A DNA stretch of 64,000 bases from CAZZNY01 sp964655935 (GCA_964655935.1 CAZZNY010000003.1:53926-117925), one strand, 5' to 3'. Shown: positions 41,391-51,570, counted from the stretch's first letter. The notes: generated by a model from the sequence alone, not told the origin. Translations and numbers: made by a program.

Positions 41391-41415
41391 TGCATCGAGA
41401 ATAACTCTCGGTGCA
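41391..41415 (+). promoter_or_regulatory. 5'-terminal mRNA hairpin
   Basis: Same TGCATCGAGA/TCTCGGTGCA stem as at 26289, kept intact although the gene behind it is broken. Confidence 0.6.
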
Positions 41416-41432
41416 TTTTTTAATCAAACAAT

Positions 41433-41692
41433 ATGGATACTACACTCAAAGATGAGGCTTGGCAGATGGCTGAGGCTCTTAAAAAGGATATGGGGAAAAG
41501 AGTCGCGGATGTTCTCCAGAAACAGGCTCGGAGTTTTTTACGATGGTCTATGACGAGGTGTATTATGATATGATTTTCAAGAAAATGGACGTAAATAACA
41601 ATACTCGTGCTATTCTAGAGATCCTTGCCACACCAATTTATAAAAAGCCAAAAATCGAACAGGATAAGATTCTTTCAGATATCGTAAAATAA
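41433..41692 (+). pseudogene. Frameshifted copy of the 98-aa module protein
   Basis: It starts EAWQMAEALKKDMGKRVADV, matching the protein at 26331. After QARSF about 15 codons (the WQQGNLEEMYEFFNQ part of the intact copy) are missing and the frame is lost; it resumes in another frame as VYDEVYYDMIFKKMDVNNNT and ends IVK at 41692. A deletion therefore inactivated it. It stands 98 bp after NACHT3. Confidence 0.85.
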
Positions 41693-41713
41693 CACTTCCA
41701 TTTTTTCTTTCAC

Positions 41714-41737
41714 AAACGGTTTTATAACCGTTTTTTT
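41714..41737 (+). terminator. Intrinsic terminator
   Basis: AAACGGTT and AACCGTTT (8 bp) with a TTAT loop and a T-run. Confidence 0.8.
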
Positions 41738-41796
41738 GTTTTATATAAGGCATAAAACAATTAATGTATTTCTTAAGAAAATTTTTCTTGGGTGTT

Positions 41797-41827
41797 CAGT
41801 TTTTTTCTTTTGGTGGAAAAGTATAAA
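41797..41827 (+). promoter_or_regulatory. T-tract promoter
   Basis: CAGTTTTTTTC, 14 nt, TATAAA (41822-41827), ahead of the guanylate-kinase-like gene. Confidence 0.7.
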
Positions 41828-41857
41828 GCTTATGTTTAATTTTAACAATTATTTTAT

Positions 41858-42550
41858 ATGAACATGTCTAAGTCTCTTGTTTTGAATGAAAGATCATGAA
41901 GTCAATCAGGAATATTTACTAAAAAATGAGTAGCTTCGATTATTTCCGGATTTTCTGGAGTTTGAAAGGATTCTTTGATACGAGAATTTTTACAAAAACA
42001 TAACAATTCCACAAAGGCAGTATCTGTGACAAGCAGGAAACAAAGAAACTGAGAAATTGATACAAAGGATTACTATTTTCTTACAAAATCAAGAGTTGAA
42101 TCATTGCTCCAAGCTTGAGAATTATTAGATAGTTTTATAAATTCAAAATGAGATATTTATGGTTTACCCAGAAATGAATTAAAAAAACTGTGTCAATATA
42201 AAACAGTATTTTTTAATATTGTACCAGAAAGTGGGAGGAAAATTCAGGAAATTGAACCATTACATTCTTTACCAATAGTTTTAGTTCCTCGAAATTTTCA
42301 AGAGTGGAAAAAAAGACTAATGAATAGGGAAGATGGAATGGAACATTCAGAAAAGAAGAGTCGAATCCAACAGGATTTAGATGTTAATTTCAAAGATGAT
42401 TTGTTAGATATAGAAAAAAGTATGAAGAATGGTAAATATCATTACAATGGTGAAAAATATTTTTTAATAAATGAGGAATGAAAACTTGATGAAGCTGTTG
42501 AATACCTGGGACATATTATTTCCAATAAAATAAAAGAAATTTTGTTATAA
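41858..42550 (+). CDS. Guanylate kinase-like protein
   Basis: 230 aa. IISGFSGVGKDSLIREFL is the P-loop (its last Gly is UGA); SVTSRKQRNGEIDTKDYYFL is the guanylate kinase GMP-binding segment (S-x-T-R-x-x-R-x-G-E), and GDIYGLPRNEL matches the YGTP part. Guanylate kinases phosphorylate GMP. The C-terminal third departs from the family, and a usual bacterial Gmk has KGT where this has KDS, so it may be a paralogue with another substrate. It is followed by rdgB after 42 nt. Confidence 0.75.
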
Positions 42551-42592
42551 AGAAAAAAAGACTTACTTTAATAATTATAATAAATGGTATTT

Positions 42593-43138
42593 ATGACAAC
42601 ATTGAAATTTGCGACAGGAAATGATAATAAATTACGAGAAGCTCAGGAAATTCTGGGAATACCTCTTATAAAAGCAGATGTTGGCGATCTTGATGAGATT
42701 CAGACAGTCAGTGTAGAGGAATTGATTCGTCATAAGGCTCACGGAGCGTATGTGATAGCCGGTGAACCTGTGATGGTGGAAGATACGGGATTAGCATTTT
42801 TGTCGTGGAATGGACTCCCTGGGGCGCTTATTAAGTGGTTTTTGAAATCGGTTGATAATGATTGAATTTTAAAAATGTTAGAGAAGTTCTCAGACAGAAG
42901 GGCTGAAGCTATTTGCTATGTGGCATCTTATGACTGAAAAGAATATCAGATTGCTTATGGAATTGTAAATGGCACAATCTCCACAGAATGTCGATGAGAA
43001 AATGGATTTGGATGGGACAAAATATTCATTCCAGATGGATCCGATAAGACATTCGCTGAAATGTCATCCGACGAGAAGAATATGTTTTCAATGAGAAGAA
43101 AAGCATTTGAGGGATTTCGAGATTTATTTTCTCTTTAA
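42593..43138 (+). CDS. rdgB: Non-canonical purine NTP pyrophosphatase (RdgB/HAM1)
   Basis: 181 aa. LKFATGNDNKLREAQEIL is the family N-terminus, VMVEDTGLAF the metal/nucleotide site, GWDKIFIPDGSDKTFAEM the second conserved region, and SMRRKAFEGFRDLF the end. RdgB clears dITP/XTP from the nucleotide pool. ATG 42593 fits the family start; ATG 42584 is also in frame. UGA glycines include those of DNDGILK and CRGENGFG. Confidence 0.9.
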
Positions 43139-43181
43139 ATTACTCCTTGAAATTACAACAGTCGAACTCAATATAACGAAC

Positions 43182-43211
43182 AAAAAAGAGCTTAAAGTAA
43201 AGCTCTTTTTT
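43182..43211 (+). terminator. Intrinsic terminator
   Basis: AAAAAAGAGCTT and AAGCTCTTTTTT pair over 12 bp around AAAGTA, 43 nt after rdgB; the flanks allow use on both strands. Confidence 0.85.
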
Positions 43212-43248
43212 GTACTCGAAAGATTAATTTCGAACGATAAGTTAGTGT

Positions 43249-43322
43249 TGGAGGTACCTAGCGGAGTCGAACCGCTCTCCAAAGCTTTGCAGGCTTCTGT
43301 ATGACCGCTCTACCAAGGCACC
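43249..43322 (-). tRNA. tRNA-Cys (GCA)
   Basis: 74 nt including an encoded CCA. Acceptor stem GGTGCCT/AGGTACC (one G-T), discriminator T73 as expected for Cys, anticodon stem GAAGC/GCTTT with loop CTGCAAA (anticodon at forward 43288-43290), and a TTCGACT T-loop. The D arm is short. No other tRNA gene is visible in the window, so the tRNA-Gly(UCA) that code 25 requires is elsewhere. Confidence 0.93.
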
Positions 43323-43399
43323 ATGGGCTCGATCGTAGAATTATCGAGCGGGGGAATTATATCGTAATTTTTTAAAAATCAAGGTCCAATCATATTTTC

Positions 43400-43972
43400 C
43401 TATTTTTTCTCTCCACAAGTGAAGCTCTTAAAGAGATTTTCGTATTTTGCAGTGTCCTTAATTTCGAGATTGATACCTATTGTCATAAGGTATACTGTAT
43501 CGCCGCAAACTCGGGCAGTTTGGATGAATTTTCGTTTTGGAGTTTGTGGATTGTATTTTGCTTCAAATGTATAAATATTTGCCTCATCGGCTGGCATATT
43601 TTCGCTTACTGGAAAAGAAATAGTTTTTTCATCGAGCTTTGTGAATTCTACGTAATTCCCGGTAGAAAGCGCGTAGTTGATCGAAGAATATTTTGCGGAA
43701 GTCATTGGTTTACTGAGAGTCTCTGAAAGGATAACCATGTTATTTGCGAAACCTGATGCGATCTCGGTCGAACTCCATGCGGCCTCGAGTTTTCCATTTC
43801 CTGGAGTTGGAGCACTTTTTTCGTCTACTTTTATCCATCCAGAAGGAATCTGTATGCTGTAACCATTTCCCTCAAATTTCTTGAGTGAAGAATCACTTGT
43901 CGAGGTATCGGAACTACTTCCGCAAGATGCTAAGAAGAGAGGAATGAGAGCAATAACGAGAATTTTTTTCAT
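43400..43972 (-). CDS. Lipoprotein
   Basis: 190 aa. A lipoprotein signal peptide is clear: KKILVIALIPLFLASCG with lipobox LASC, so Cys17 is the predicted lipidated residue. A Ser/Thr-rich linker follows, then a globular part (GYSIQIPSGWIKVD) like PsbP/DUF1795-type extracellular domains, ending in a C-x-n-C pair (ARVCGD, SFTCGE). No UGA codon is used. It is the second gene after a membrane protein 2 nt upstream. Confidence 0.8.
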   Translation of the reverse strand: MKKILVIALIPLFLASCGSSSDTSTSDSSLKKFEGNGYSIQIPSGWIKVDEKSAPTPGNGKLEAAWSSTEIASGFANNMVILSETLSKPMTSAKYSSINYALSTGNYVEFTKLDEKTISFPVSENMPADEANIYTFEAKYNPQTPKRKFIQTARVCGDTVYLMTIGINLEIKDTAKYENLFKSFTCGEKK

Positions 43973-43974
43973 AA

Positions 43975-44406
43975 CTATAGAGTAAAAGGTAAGAGTTTTA
44001 AAAATTCATGCCAGTATCATATAAATATATCTCAGAGTCACAAGATGACTGGTAAAAGTCCTATGTGTGCAATAAGTAAAACAATATAGATTATTGCAAG
44101 AAGTGCAAAAACCACATAAGTCAGTCGGGTGGTTTTCTCGAAATAAATAGTGATCGTATAACGAATGATATTATAGAGCAGGGCAATGGTCGAAAAAGCA
44201 AAAAGCGGATAGAGAAAAAAGAGTATCTGATTCATGATAGTTATTTGATATCATCAGATAATGAACAGATATACGGAGAAATATAAAAAAGCCACGAAAA
44301 TAAAGACTGTTTTGGCAATAGAAAGACGAGTTTTCGCGAGAAAAATCGGATCGCCAAAAAGCTTTTGTTTTATACTTGAGAGTAAATTTGAGTTGATTTT
44401 TTCCAT
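43975..44406 (-). CDS. Small integral membrane protein
   Basis: 143 aa with four hydrophobic stretches: TVFIFVAFLYFSVYLFII, FFLYPLFAFSTIALLYNI, VVFALLAIIYIVLLIAHI and a last weaker one. The frame runs through UGA glycines (IIGGYQ, GLGDIFIGYW), so the true start is ATG 44406 rather than the internal one near 44235. Family not recognised. It is divergent from gatC and probably in an operon with the lipoprotein. Confidence 0.65.
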
Positions 44407-44453
44407 ATTTTCTTATAATCCTAGGCATTACTTCCTTAAGAGTATATAGAAAC

Positions 44454-44756
44454 ATGTCATTAACGCAAGATAAAATTCGTCACATCGCGAATCTCGCAAA
44501 ACTTAAACTTATCGATGAAGATGTAGAGCGATATTCAAAAGAACTCTCGAACATCGTCGATTATATCGATCAACTCAACAATATTCCAGAAGAGGATTTT
44601 TCTCATGTTTCACTTTCTCCGACAGTCTGTATGCCACTTCGAGATGACATCGTAAAGCCTTCACTTGTCCCTTCGGATGATCTTCTCGCTTGTTCTCCTC
44701 AAAAAATAATCGGTCATCAGATTGGAATCAGTAATATTATGGAAAAAGCAGCTTAA
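44454..44756 (+). CDS. gatC: Asp/Glu-tRNA(Asn/Gln) amidotransferase subunit C
   Basis: 100 aa, full family length. IRHIANLAKLKLIDEDVERY, IVDYIDQLNNIPEEDFSHV and PLRDDIV match GatC, the scaffold that holds GatA and GatB together in transamidation of misacylated tRNA. gatA and gatB are not adjacent. No UGA codon. recF follows after 10 nt. Confidence 0.92.
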   Translation: MSLTQDKIRHIANLAKLKLIDEDVERYSKELSNIVDYIDQLNNIPEEDFSHVSLSPTVCMPLRDDIVKPSLVPSDDLLACSPQKIIGHQIGISNIMEKAA

Positions 44757-44766
44757 GCAATACAAG

Positions 44767-45849
44767 ATGTCTATCGACTCTCTTCGACTCGTCAATTTCA
44801 AAAATCATCCTGATAGTAGATTCAACTGTCAGGATGTTAATGTATTTATTGGAAAGAATGGCTCAGGGAAAACAAATATTCTTGAAGCGATCTATCTGCT
44901 CTTGAATGGGAAACCGATTCCGGGAAATTCTGTCGTAGACTGTGTAAAAAATGCTGAAAGTTCTCTATTTACCTCAGTGACTATCGTACGGGATTCGATT
45001 CCGATCACATTTGGAATTTCCTATGATATGGTGAAAAAACGCGGAAATTTTCTTCTTCAATGATCTCCAGTAAGTCGTCCGAAATACCTCCAGACGCTCG
45101 AAAAACGAGCAGTGCTTTTTTCGCCGATAGAGATGAATATTCTTTATCTCGGGCCAGATGGAAGACGAGACTTTCTCGATGAGATTCTCTTACTTTCATT
45201 TCCGAATTTTACGAAAATAAAGTCAGAATATTCTCGAATTCTCAAGCAACGAAACAAGACCCTCAAACATATCGCAGAAGGGAAGATGCAAAAAGAAGAT
45301 CTCGGATTCTGGAATACTGCTCTTGCATCTGCCGCTACTCCATATTACGAACACCGTATTCGCCTGGTGGATTTTATTCATTCGGAAATATCGTTTCTTT
45401 CATGACTTCTTGAAAATAAATATTCGCTCAAATTTTCATATGAGACAAAAGTCGATCTAAAAGATATAAGATGATCGATTCTCGGATATCTTCAGGAAAA
45501 ACAGGAGCGAGACTTGATTCTCGGATATACCTATATCGGACCACATTTGGATGATTTTTCTTTTGAGATCAGCGTAGCTTCTGGTGTGAAAAGATCTCAA
45601 GAATATCTTTCTCGTGGCGAAAACAAGACATTACTTCTTGGTTTGAAGCTCCTTTGAATCAGATTTTTGGAAGCGCATACGACATCTGAGATTTGTGTTT
45701 TACTTGATGATTTTTTCTCAGAACTCGATCGGGATCATGTCGATTTTATTCTGCACGCCTGCGCTCATTATCAGATTTTTATCACAGACCAAAATTGAGT
45801 CGATTTTTCTCTTGGGGAAAAGAAAGTCGTTGTTTATGATATTGTATAA
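44767..45849 (+). CDS. recF: DNA replication/repair protein RecF
   Basis: 360 aa, normal length. Walker A VFIGKNGSGKTNILEAIYLL near residue 27, family segment FSPIEMNILYLGPDGRRDFL, signature LSRGENKTLLLGLKL, and Walker B ICVLLDDFFSELD. RecF is an SMC-like ATPase that loads RecA at gaps with RecOR. The signature has RGE where many have QGE/GGQ. UGA glycines include LLGIRF and LSGLLE. Confidence 0.92.
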
Positions 45850-45946
45850 AAACTATTTAATCAGAAATGTAAAGTATAAATCGTTGCGAAAAATAGAGTT
45901 TTTCGCTACAATCAAGCACGAAAACATTATTTTTTCTCTCAATTTT

Positions 45947-47716
45947 ATGAAAAAATTTCTCATTCTTTCGCTTTGTTTGGGTTTATTCCTTGGTAACTCA
46001 TGAATGTCAGTTGGCTTCGCGGCAGCGACTACTCCAGTCGCTCCCACTACAGCAGCTCCTGCAGCAGTAGCAAAAGTAGATCATCTCGAGGTGATTGTGA
46101 GTCCTACTGCTAAAGTAGGCGAAGCGATCGATATTACCGTTAAGGCGGTAGATAAGACAGGTAATGTCGTAAAAAACTATCTCGGAAATATCTACATCAC
46201 GGTAGAGTCAGATCTTAAAGCGACTGTTCCATTCGAAGATGGGTATACGTTCATAGATGCAGATCAAGGAAGTAAGATATTTTCAAAAGGTCTTTCTTTT
46301 ACGAAAGAAGGAAAGCTTAAAGTCTCAGTCGTAGATATTGAAACTGAGAATATAGAAGGATCAGCTACCGTTACTGTCTGACCAAAAGGAGCTGCGACTA
46401 CGGATCAAGGTGGAGATATTACTGTTCAATCACCTTCAAATGGCCAGGAGGTATCGGACTCAAAAATGACTATTAATGGAACGACCAAGAAAAACAGTAA
46501 AGTACAAATTTTTCTCAATGGAAAAAAAGATGGTGAAACTCAATCAGACAATGATGCTGGAAATTTTCTCTATACTATCAAAACTTTACAGCCCGATCAG
46601 AACGTTATCCAAGTAAAACTTTTGGATGGAACTGATAAGGTTATAACTCAATCAGAACAGATAGTAGTAAAATACGTTACCGGTACGGTTACTTATAAAG
46701 ATACCATCATTAAAGAAGGAAAACAAGTAAACCCAGGAACGCTTTTAAATATTACTGTTATGGCAGAAGCTGGATTACAAGAGGTACTTGTATCACTTGG
46801 TGGATCTGATCAGATCCTTTCTCCATCAAAAAATGGTGATTACATGGGTACGATGAATGCACCGACAAAGATTGGTGACTATCCAGTAAACGTAAAACTT
46901 ACCAATAATATGGGGAAAAGTACCACGAAAGAATCAGTCATAACTCTTTCCGTCGTAGAAGCTCAGCCAGTAGACCTTTTCAATAATATCAAAACTGAAA
47001 GAGGAGATAAAAAAGTATCGTTTACTTTTGAACTTCTTGAAGATAGTGCAAAAATCGCAAAATTTAAATTTAAATATGGAACCTCTGCTGCAGCAGCAAC
47101 TAGCGCGGTAGGAAGTGGTACTACTGGTTCCGGTGAAGCGACTACTCCAGCAGTAACTTCAGATGCTCCAGTTCTCGATAAAGAAGCAATCACGTTCGAT
47201 AAAGATAAGATCAAGAAAGATGGAAAATATTCTTGGTACATCAGCGGACTTACGCTCGCTCCATATGATTTCGAGATTTATGCTCTCGATAAAGATGGAA
47301 AAGAAATCGCAGAATATAATAAAGCAACTGTCCCAGTGGATCTTTCGCTTTCCAGTGCTGGAAAATGCAGTATCTCAAATATCTCTGGACTCAAGGTTAC
47401 GAAAATAGGAGATGTCTCAGAACTCACATGGAATACCGTACCGGAGGCGACAGCATATAATGTTTACAAAAAAGACGCATCAGGAAATATGCAACTTATC
47501 GAAAGTGTTCCGACTAATAAATACACAGTAAATATCGCAGGAGGAAAACTTACGTATGCTGATTTCGCGATCAAAGGGATCTGTGGTGAAAAAGAAAATG
47601 AATCAAAAGATTTTTCAAACATTACAAAAGTTCAGACCGGTCCAGGACTCCTTATCATTCTCGCTCTTTCAGGAATTCTTGGTTACTTCCTCGTACGAAG
47701 AAGAGTGGCAAAATAA
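45947..47716 (+). CDS. Secreted surface protein with Ig-like domains and a C-terminal anchor
   Basis: 589 aa. The signal peptide is KKFLILSLCLGLFLGNS, followed by an Ala/Pro/Thr linker and several beta-sandwich domains (HLEVIVSPTAKVGEAIDITV; then VQSPSNGQEV with a Bacterial-Ig/PEGA-like domain; later a fibronectin-III-like SELTWNTVPEATAYNVYKK). The end is QTGPGLLIILALSGILGYFL plus VRRR, a TGP motif, membrane helix and positive tail like a sortase-type sorting signal. Only two UGA codons despite many Gly. Promoter TTGCGA-17-TACAAT precedes it. It may be a cell-surface adhesin, by inference. Confidence 0.8.
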
Positions 47717-47731
47717 TCTCTCTGATATAAT

Positions 47732-47763
47732 AAAAAACACTCTCGAAATCGAGAGTGTTTTTT
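47732..47763 (+). terminator. Intrinsic terminator
   Basis: AAAAAACACTCTCG and CGAGAGTGTTTTTT (14 bp) around AAAT, 15 nt after the surface-protein stop. Confidence 0.9.
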
Positions 47764-47828
47764 GCAAATAATTGTGAAGTGTGGCAAAATGAAGTAAATA
47801 TCTTGTTTTAGTTATTAATGAAGTAAAA

Positions 47829-49664
47829 ATGACATTTTTTGAGATGACGAAAAAATTTTTAGAGCCTATAAGGCATATTCGGCAACATGTTTTCGCATAT
47901 GCATTTTTATCGATTTTTAGTTCGGTTGTATTGGTAGTTTCTATTAATAGTCTTTGATGGGTCACTAATGCTATTCAACATCAAGACGTGTCAGCGATTT
48001 ATAGAATAGCAATACTATATTGAAGTCTTATAACTTTCTATTATATTGCTCTTTGGATATTTCGACTTGCTGATAGATCTGTGTTTATTAAATGAAAAGA
48101 AATAATAGGTGCAGCATATTTGCGAAAGTTGACTCAAATCGACAATAACACTTATGATACTCTTTGAACTGGTCGACTTATTCATATTTTCGGCTCAGGA
48201 GTAATGACTTGGGTAGATCTCATTGATACTATCATTGGTCGATTATTGAGATTTTGAGTCTCACTTATTCTTGCATTAATTTCCATTGCACTCATTGGTA
48301 TAGAGTATTTGATAGGAGTTATCATTTTTACTATTTTAATGTTTTTGGTGTATTGGTATTTTAAAGATGAAAATCAGCGTTTACGTACCGAACAAAAACA
48401 GACCTGGGTGGAAGAGTCCCATCAAAACACAAAAATTATTATGTCGAAATTCGAAATTCTTCAACAAAATCGTATCGAATCCGAACTTCATAAATTATGA
48501 TCTATTTTTACAAAACGACTTGATATATTATCCTGAAGAGAAAAAATATCATTTCCTATGATTCGTGGACCAAAAATTGTAATAGATATTTTCCGTGTAT
48601 GTATTATAGTTTTTGTGGGAATTGGGGCAATACGAGGTATTAATAGTGTCGGTGATTTCGCTGCATTGATGTGATTATTAGCGATTATCGACAGTAATCT
48701 TATTGAGATGTTACAGATTCTTATTCGATGGCAAGATCAATTCATTGATGTAGAAAAACTTTGGGAAACATTTGATGATTCTCAAAAAATTCTAGGATAT
48801 GAAGAAGGTGAAAATTTTATTTTCAAAACCTGAGACATTACATTTCAAAATATGGATTTTTGATATGGGGAATGAAAAAAAGTATTTCAAAATTTGAATC
48901 TTCATATTGTCGGAGGGAAAAAGACTGCGATTGTTTGACCATCTGGTTGCGGAAAATCGACACTTATAAAGCTGATTGCTGGATATATTCATACAAATAG
49001 CGGAACAATCTCTGTGGACAATCAAATATTACCTGATGGATGTAATAAAATTATGGATTGTTCGACCATTTCTCAGAATGATACATATGATACCGTAAAT
49101 CTCAAATCGTATTATCCACACATTGGCTACCTTACTCAGGAACCAAGTGTATTCGACGGAACAGTTTTCGAAAACCTTATTTATGGACTTTCGAATAAAG
49201 AGGTTCTTGCGGATATTATGCGGCTTCGTGTCTCAGATCCAGAGTGACTTAAGAATCACTCACTTCTTTCCTCGGTGATTACCCAATCAAAGTGTGAATT
49301 TATTTATGATTTTCGTGATTGACTTGGTACGGAAATTTGAGAAAAATGAGTGAAACTTTCAGGGGGACAGAAACAACGACTCGCGATAGCGAAAATATTT
49401 TTAAAAAATCCTAATATCATTCTTCTTGATGAGCCAACCAGTGCACTCGATAGTTTCTCTGAAGAAGAAGTAGGGAAGGCTCTTGATAATCTTTTCGCAG
49501 GTCGTACGGTTATTGTTGTCGCACATCGTCTTCAGACAGTAAAACAAGCCGATGAAATTATCGTCTTGAAAGAATGAAAGATTGCAGAACGAGGTAATCA
49601 CGATGAACTTGTAGCAAGTGGTGGAATCTATGCGAAGATGCTTGAACTACAGAGTGGATTTTAG
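47829..49664 (+). CDS. ABC transporter, fused membrane and ATPase domains
   Basis: 611 aa. Residues 1-310 hold about six membrane helices of an ABC exporter; the ATPase part has Walker A AIVGPSGCGKSTLIKLIAGY (first Gly UGA), Q-loop GYLTQEPSVFDG, signature KLSGGQKQRLAIAK, Walker B IILLDEPTSALD and H-loop VVAHRL. This is a half-transporter that should homodimerise. There is an unusual ~35-aa insert before the Q-loop (KIMDCSTISQNDTYDTVNLK). Substrate unknown; a histidine phosphatase follows after 16 nt. Confidence 0.9.
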
Positions 49665-49680
49665 AATTTTAGTTTTACAT

Positions 49681-50562
49681 ATGCAATCAATTAAAAAATC
49701 ATATGAGTCACAAGACTTCAGTAGCCACCTCACTTCTGGACATCTTATTGCGAGAAAAAAACTCGTAGTACAGTGTAATATTCAACAGATATTGGAAAAA
49801 GTAAAAAAACATAATTCATCTGTGGTTATCGTGGATTTTTTTCGACATGGTACGACATCATATCTGGAACATACTCTGACTGATAAGGAAAAATCTGATC
49901 TTGATGGAAAATACCCGCATGATCTTACGCCAAAAGGAGAACAAGAGGTAAGAGAGACAGCGGAAAAAATCGTACAATGAATCGATCCGAAAAAAGACGT
50001 TGTCGTTCTTTGGAGTTCGCCTGCATGGAGGGCGCAATGATCAGAAACTATTCTAGCCGAATTGCTTCAAGAAAAATGAGTGGAAATCCGAAAAGATTCT
50101 TCTGTTTCATCCATGAGGAATTTTGATCAGAAAGACAGGGGATATATGGATAATCTTTGGAAAGAAATTGCTCCGATCGGTATCGCACCAGAGATTCATT
50201 ATGCCTGTGAACCGGAGCTTCAGATGCCAAATGAACGTTTTGAGACTCAGACGGAAGTAAAAAAACGTGCCGAAAGAGTATTTCATCAAATCCAGTTTCT
50301 TGTAAAACGCTTAAATCTCTGATGAAAAAGATTGCGAATTTTGGGCGTGAGCCATTTTGAATTTATCAACCCAATAGCGGAAGATGTTTTTTGAATCAAA
50401 ACCGCAGAGGGTGAATGAATAAAAAAATGAGAGTGACTTACTATTTGTTTCGAATATAATAAAAAAAGTAAACAGATGGAAATTTCTGCGGATTTTAGAG
50501 GTGTGCACAAAAAGTGAATTTTCTTCGATGCTCACACTAGGAAATTTATCTCTCAACTATAG
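49681..50562 (+). CDS. Histidine phosphatase-family protein
   Basis: 293 aa. VVIVDFFRHGTTSY carries the RHG motif, VVLWSSPAWRAQGSE the second Arg, and ILGVSHFEFIN the second His region. It is longer than the protein at 31267, with an N-terminal ~50-aa extension, and is intermediate in size to the phosphatase heads of the NACHT proteins. UGA glycines are present. Four bases separate it from the next gene. Confidence 0.8.
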
Positions 50563-50565
50563 TTT

Positions 50566-51570
50566 ATGGAATCATACCAACAAATTTTAGAAGCACTTCT
50601 TTCTGGTAAAGTGGTTTGAGCCGAAGAATATGGACTTATTCCAGAACATGTAGAGACTCAGATTTCTCATGTTTTTTTGTTTCCGAAAACCGTCTATAAG
50701 ATTTGCAAACGAGATAATCGTTTTTTTAATGAACATTTTCGCGATCTCTCTGATCAAAAAACGAGAATTGATTTTTATAAAGCTGATTTTGAAGAAAATT
50801 CTTATTTTAGTCCGGAAGTTTACGTGGGAATATATTCCGTTGTTGTAGAAAACGATTCTGTATGAATCGATTCACGGATTTCTGAAGACAGTGAGGATGT
50901 TGTTATGAAGATGAACCGCATCGATTTGAAACACAATCTGAGCTATTTGTTGCATGATAAAACCCTGATGGAAGAAGATTTTTATACCATGGGATTCCAG
51001 CAGACAAAAGCGGTGGCGAATTTTCCGCATCAACCGAAGACGAACGAAATATTTTACGATATTTTTCAGAGAAGATTGGATGATTTGCGTGATTGGATGT
51101 ATTCAGCTCCGGATTTTTTCTCTCTGGATCTGACGGACACTATCATTGGGAAATTACGAAAATATCTTGATAGCAAAAAAGAACACTTCATCGCTTTCGA
51201 CGTGAATAAGTATGTCGTTTCCATCGACAATCATTCCGATAATATTTTTTATAATAACGGATCGGTATTTTTCTTGGATATTTATCCGCCCAAGGAAGAT
51301 TGGATGGTAGTGGTTCCGTGGATCAATATCTATCGTCCGGCCACAGATATCCTGATTCTCATGGGAGAAAAATATGCCCGAGCGTTTTTGAAGGGATTCC
51401 AGGATTTTTACGGAGAATTCGATGAAAGTCATGAGTTGTTTTATTTTCTATACAGCGCTGGAATTCAAGGAGTATCGTTATTTAATCTCTCGAAAAACAA
51501 TGAAATAAAAGCAAAAGATGCGTGACTGTATAAGCGGTTTATTTTAGAAAACATCGATGCATGCCAATAA
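50566..51570 (+). CDS. COG2187-like kinase-fold protein
   Basis: 334 aa. VYKICKRDNRFFNEHFRDLS and YVGIYSVVVE match the N-terminal region of COG2187 aminoglycoside-phosphotransferase-like proteins (usually VYKL-K then F-D-x-S). FDVNKYVVSIDNHSDNIFYN followed by FFLDIYPP corresponds to the HGDxHxxNI loop and metal-binding Asp, but the first His and Gly are replaced, so activity is doubtful. Its codon use is more GC-rich than that of its neighbours (many CCG, GCG, TCC, ACG) and it has only three UGA, which suggests recent transfer. It overlaps the MFS gene by 10 nt. Confidence 0.55.

Noticed and set aside
47829..49664. The ABC transporter as the exporter of the TOMM peptide.
   Set aside because: It lies 11 kb from the TOMM locus behind housekeeping genes (rdgB, tRNA-Cys, gatC, recF), so nothing but function type links them.
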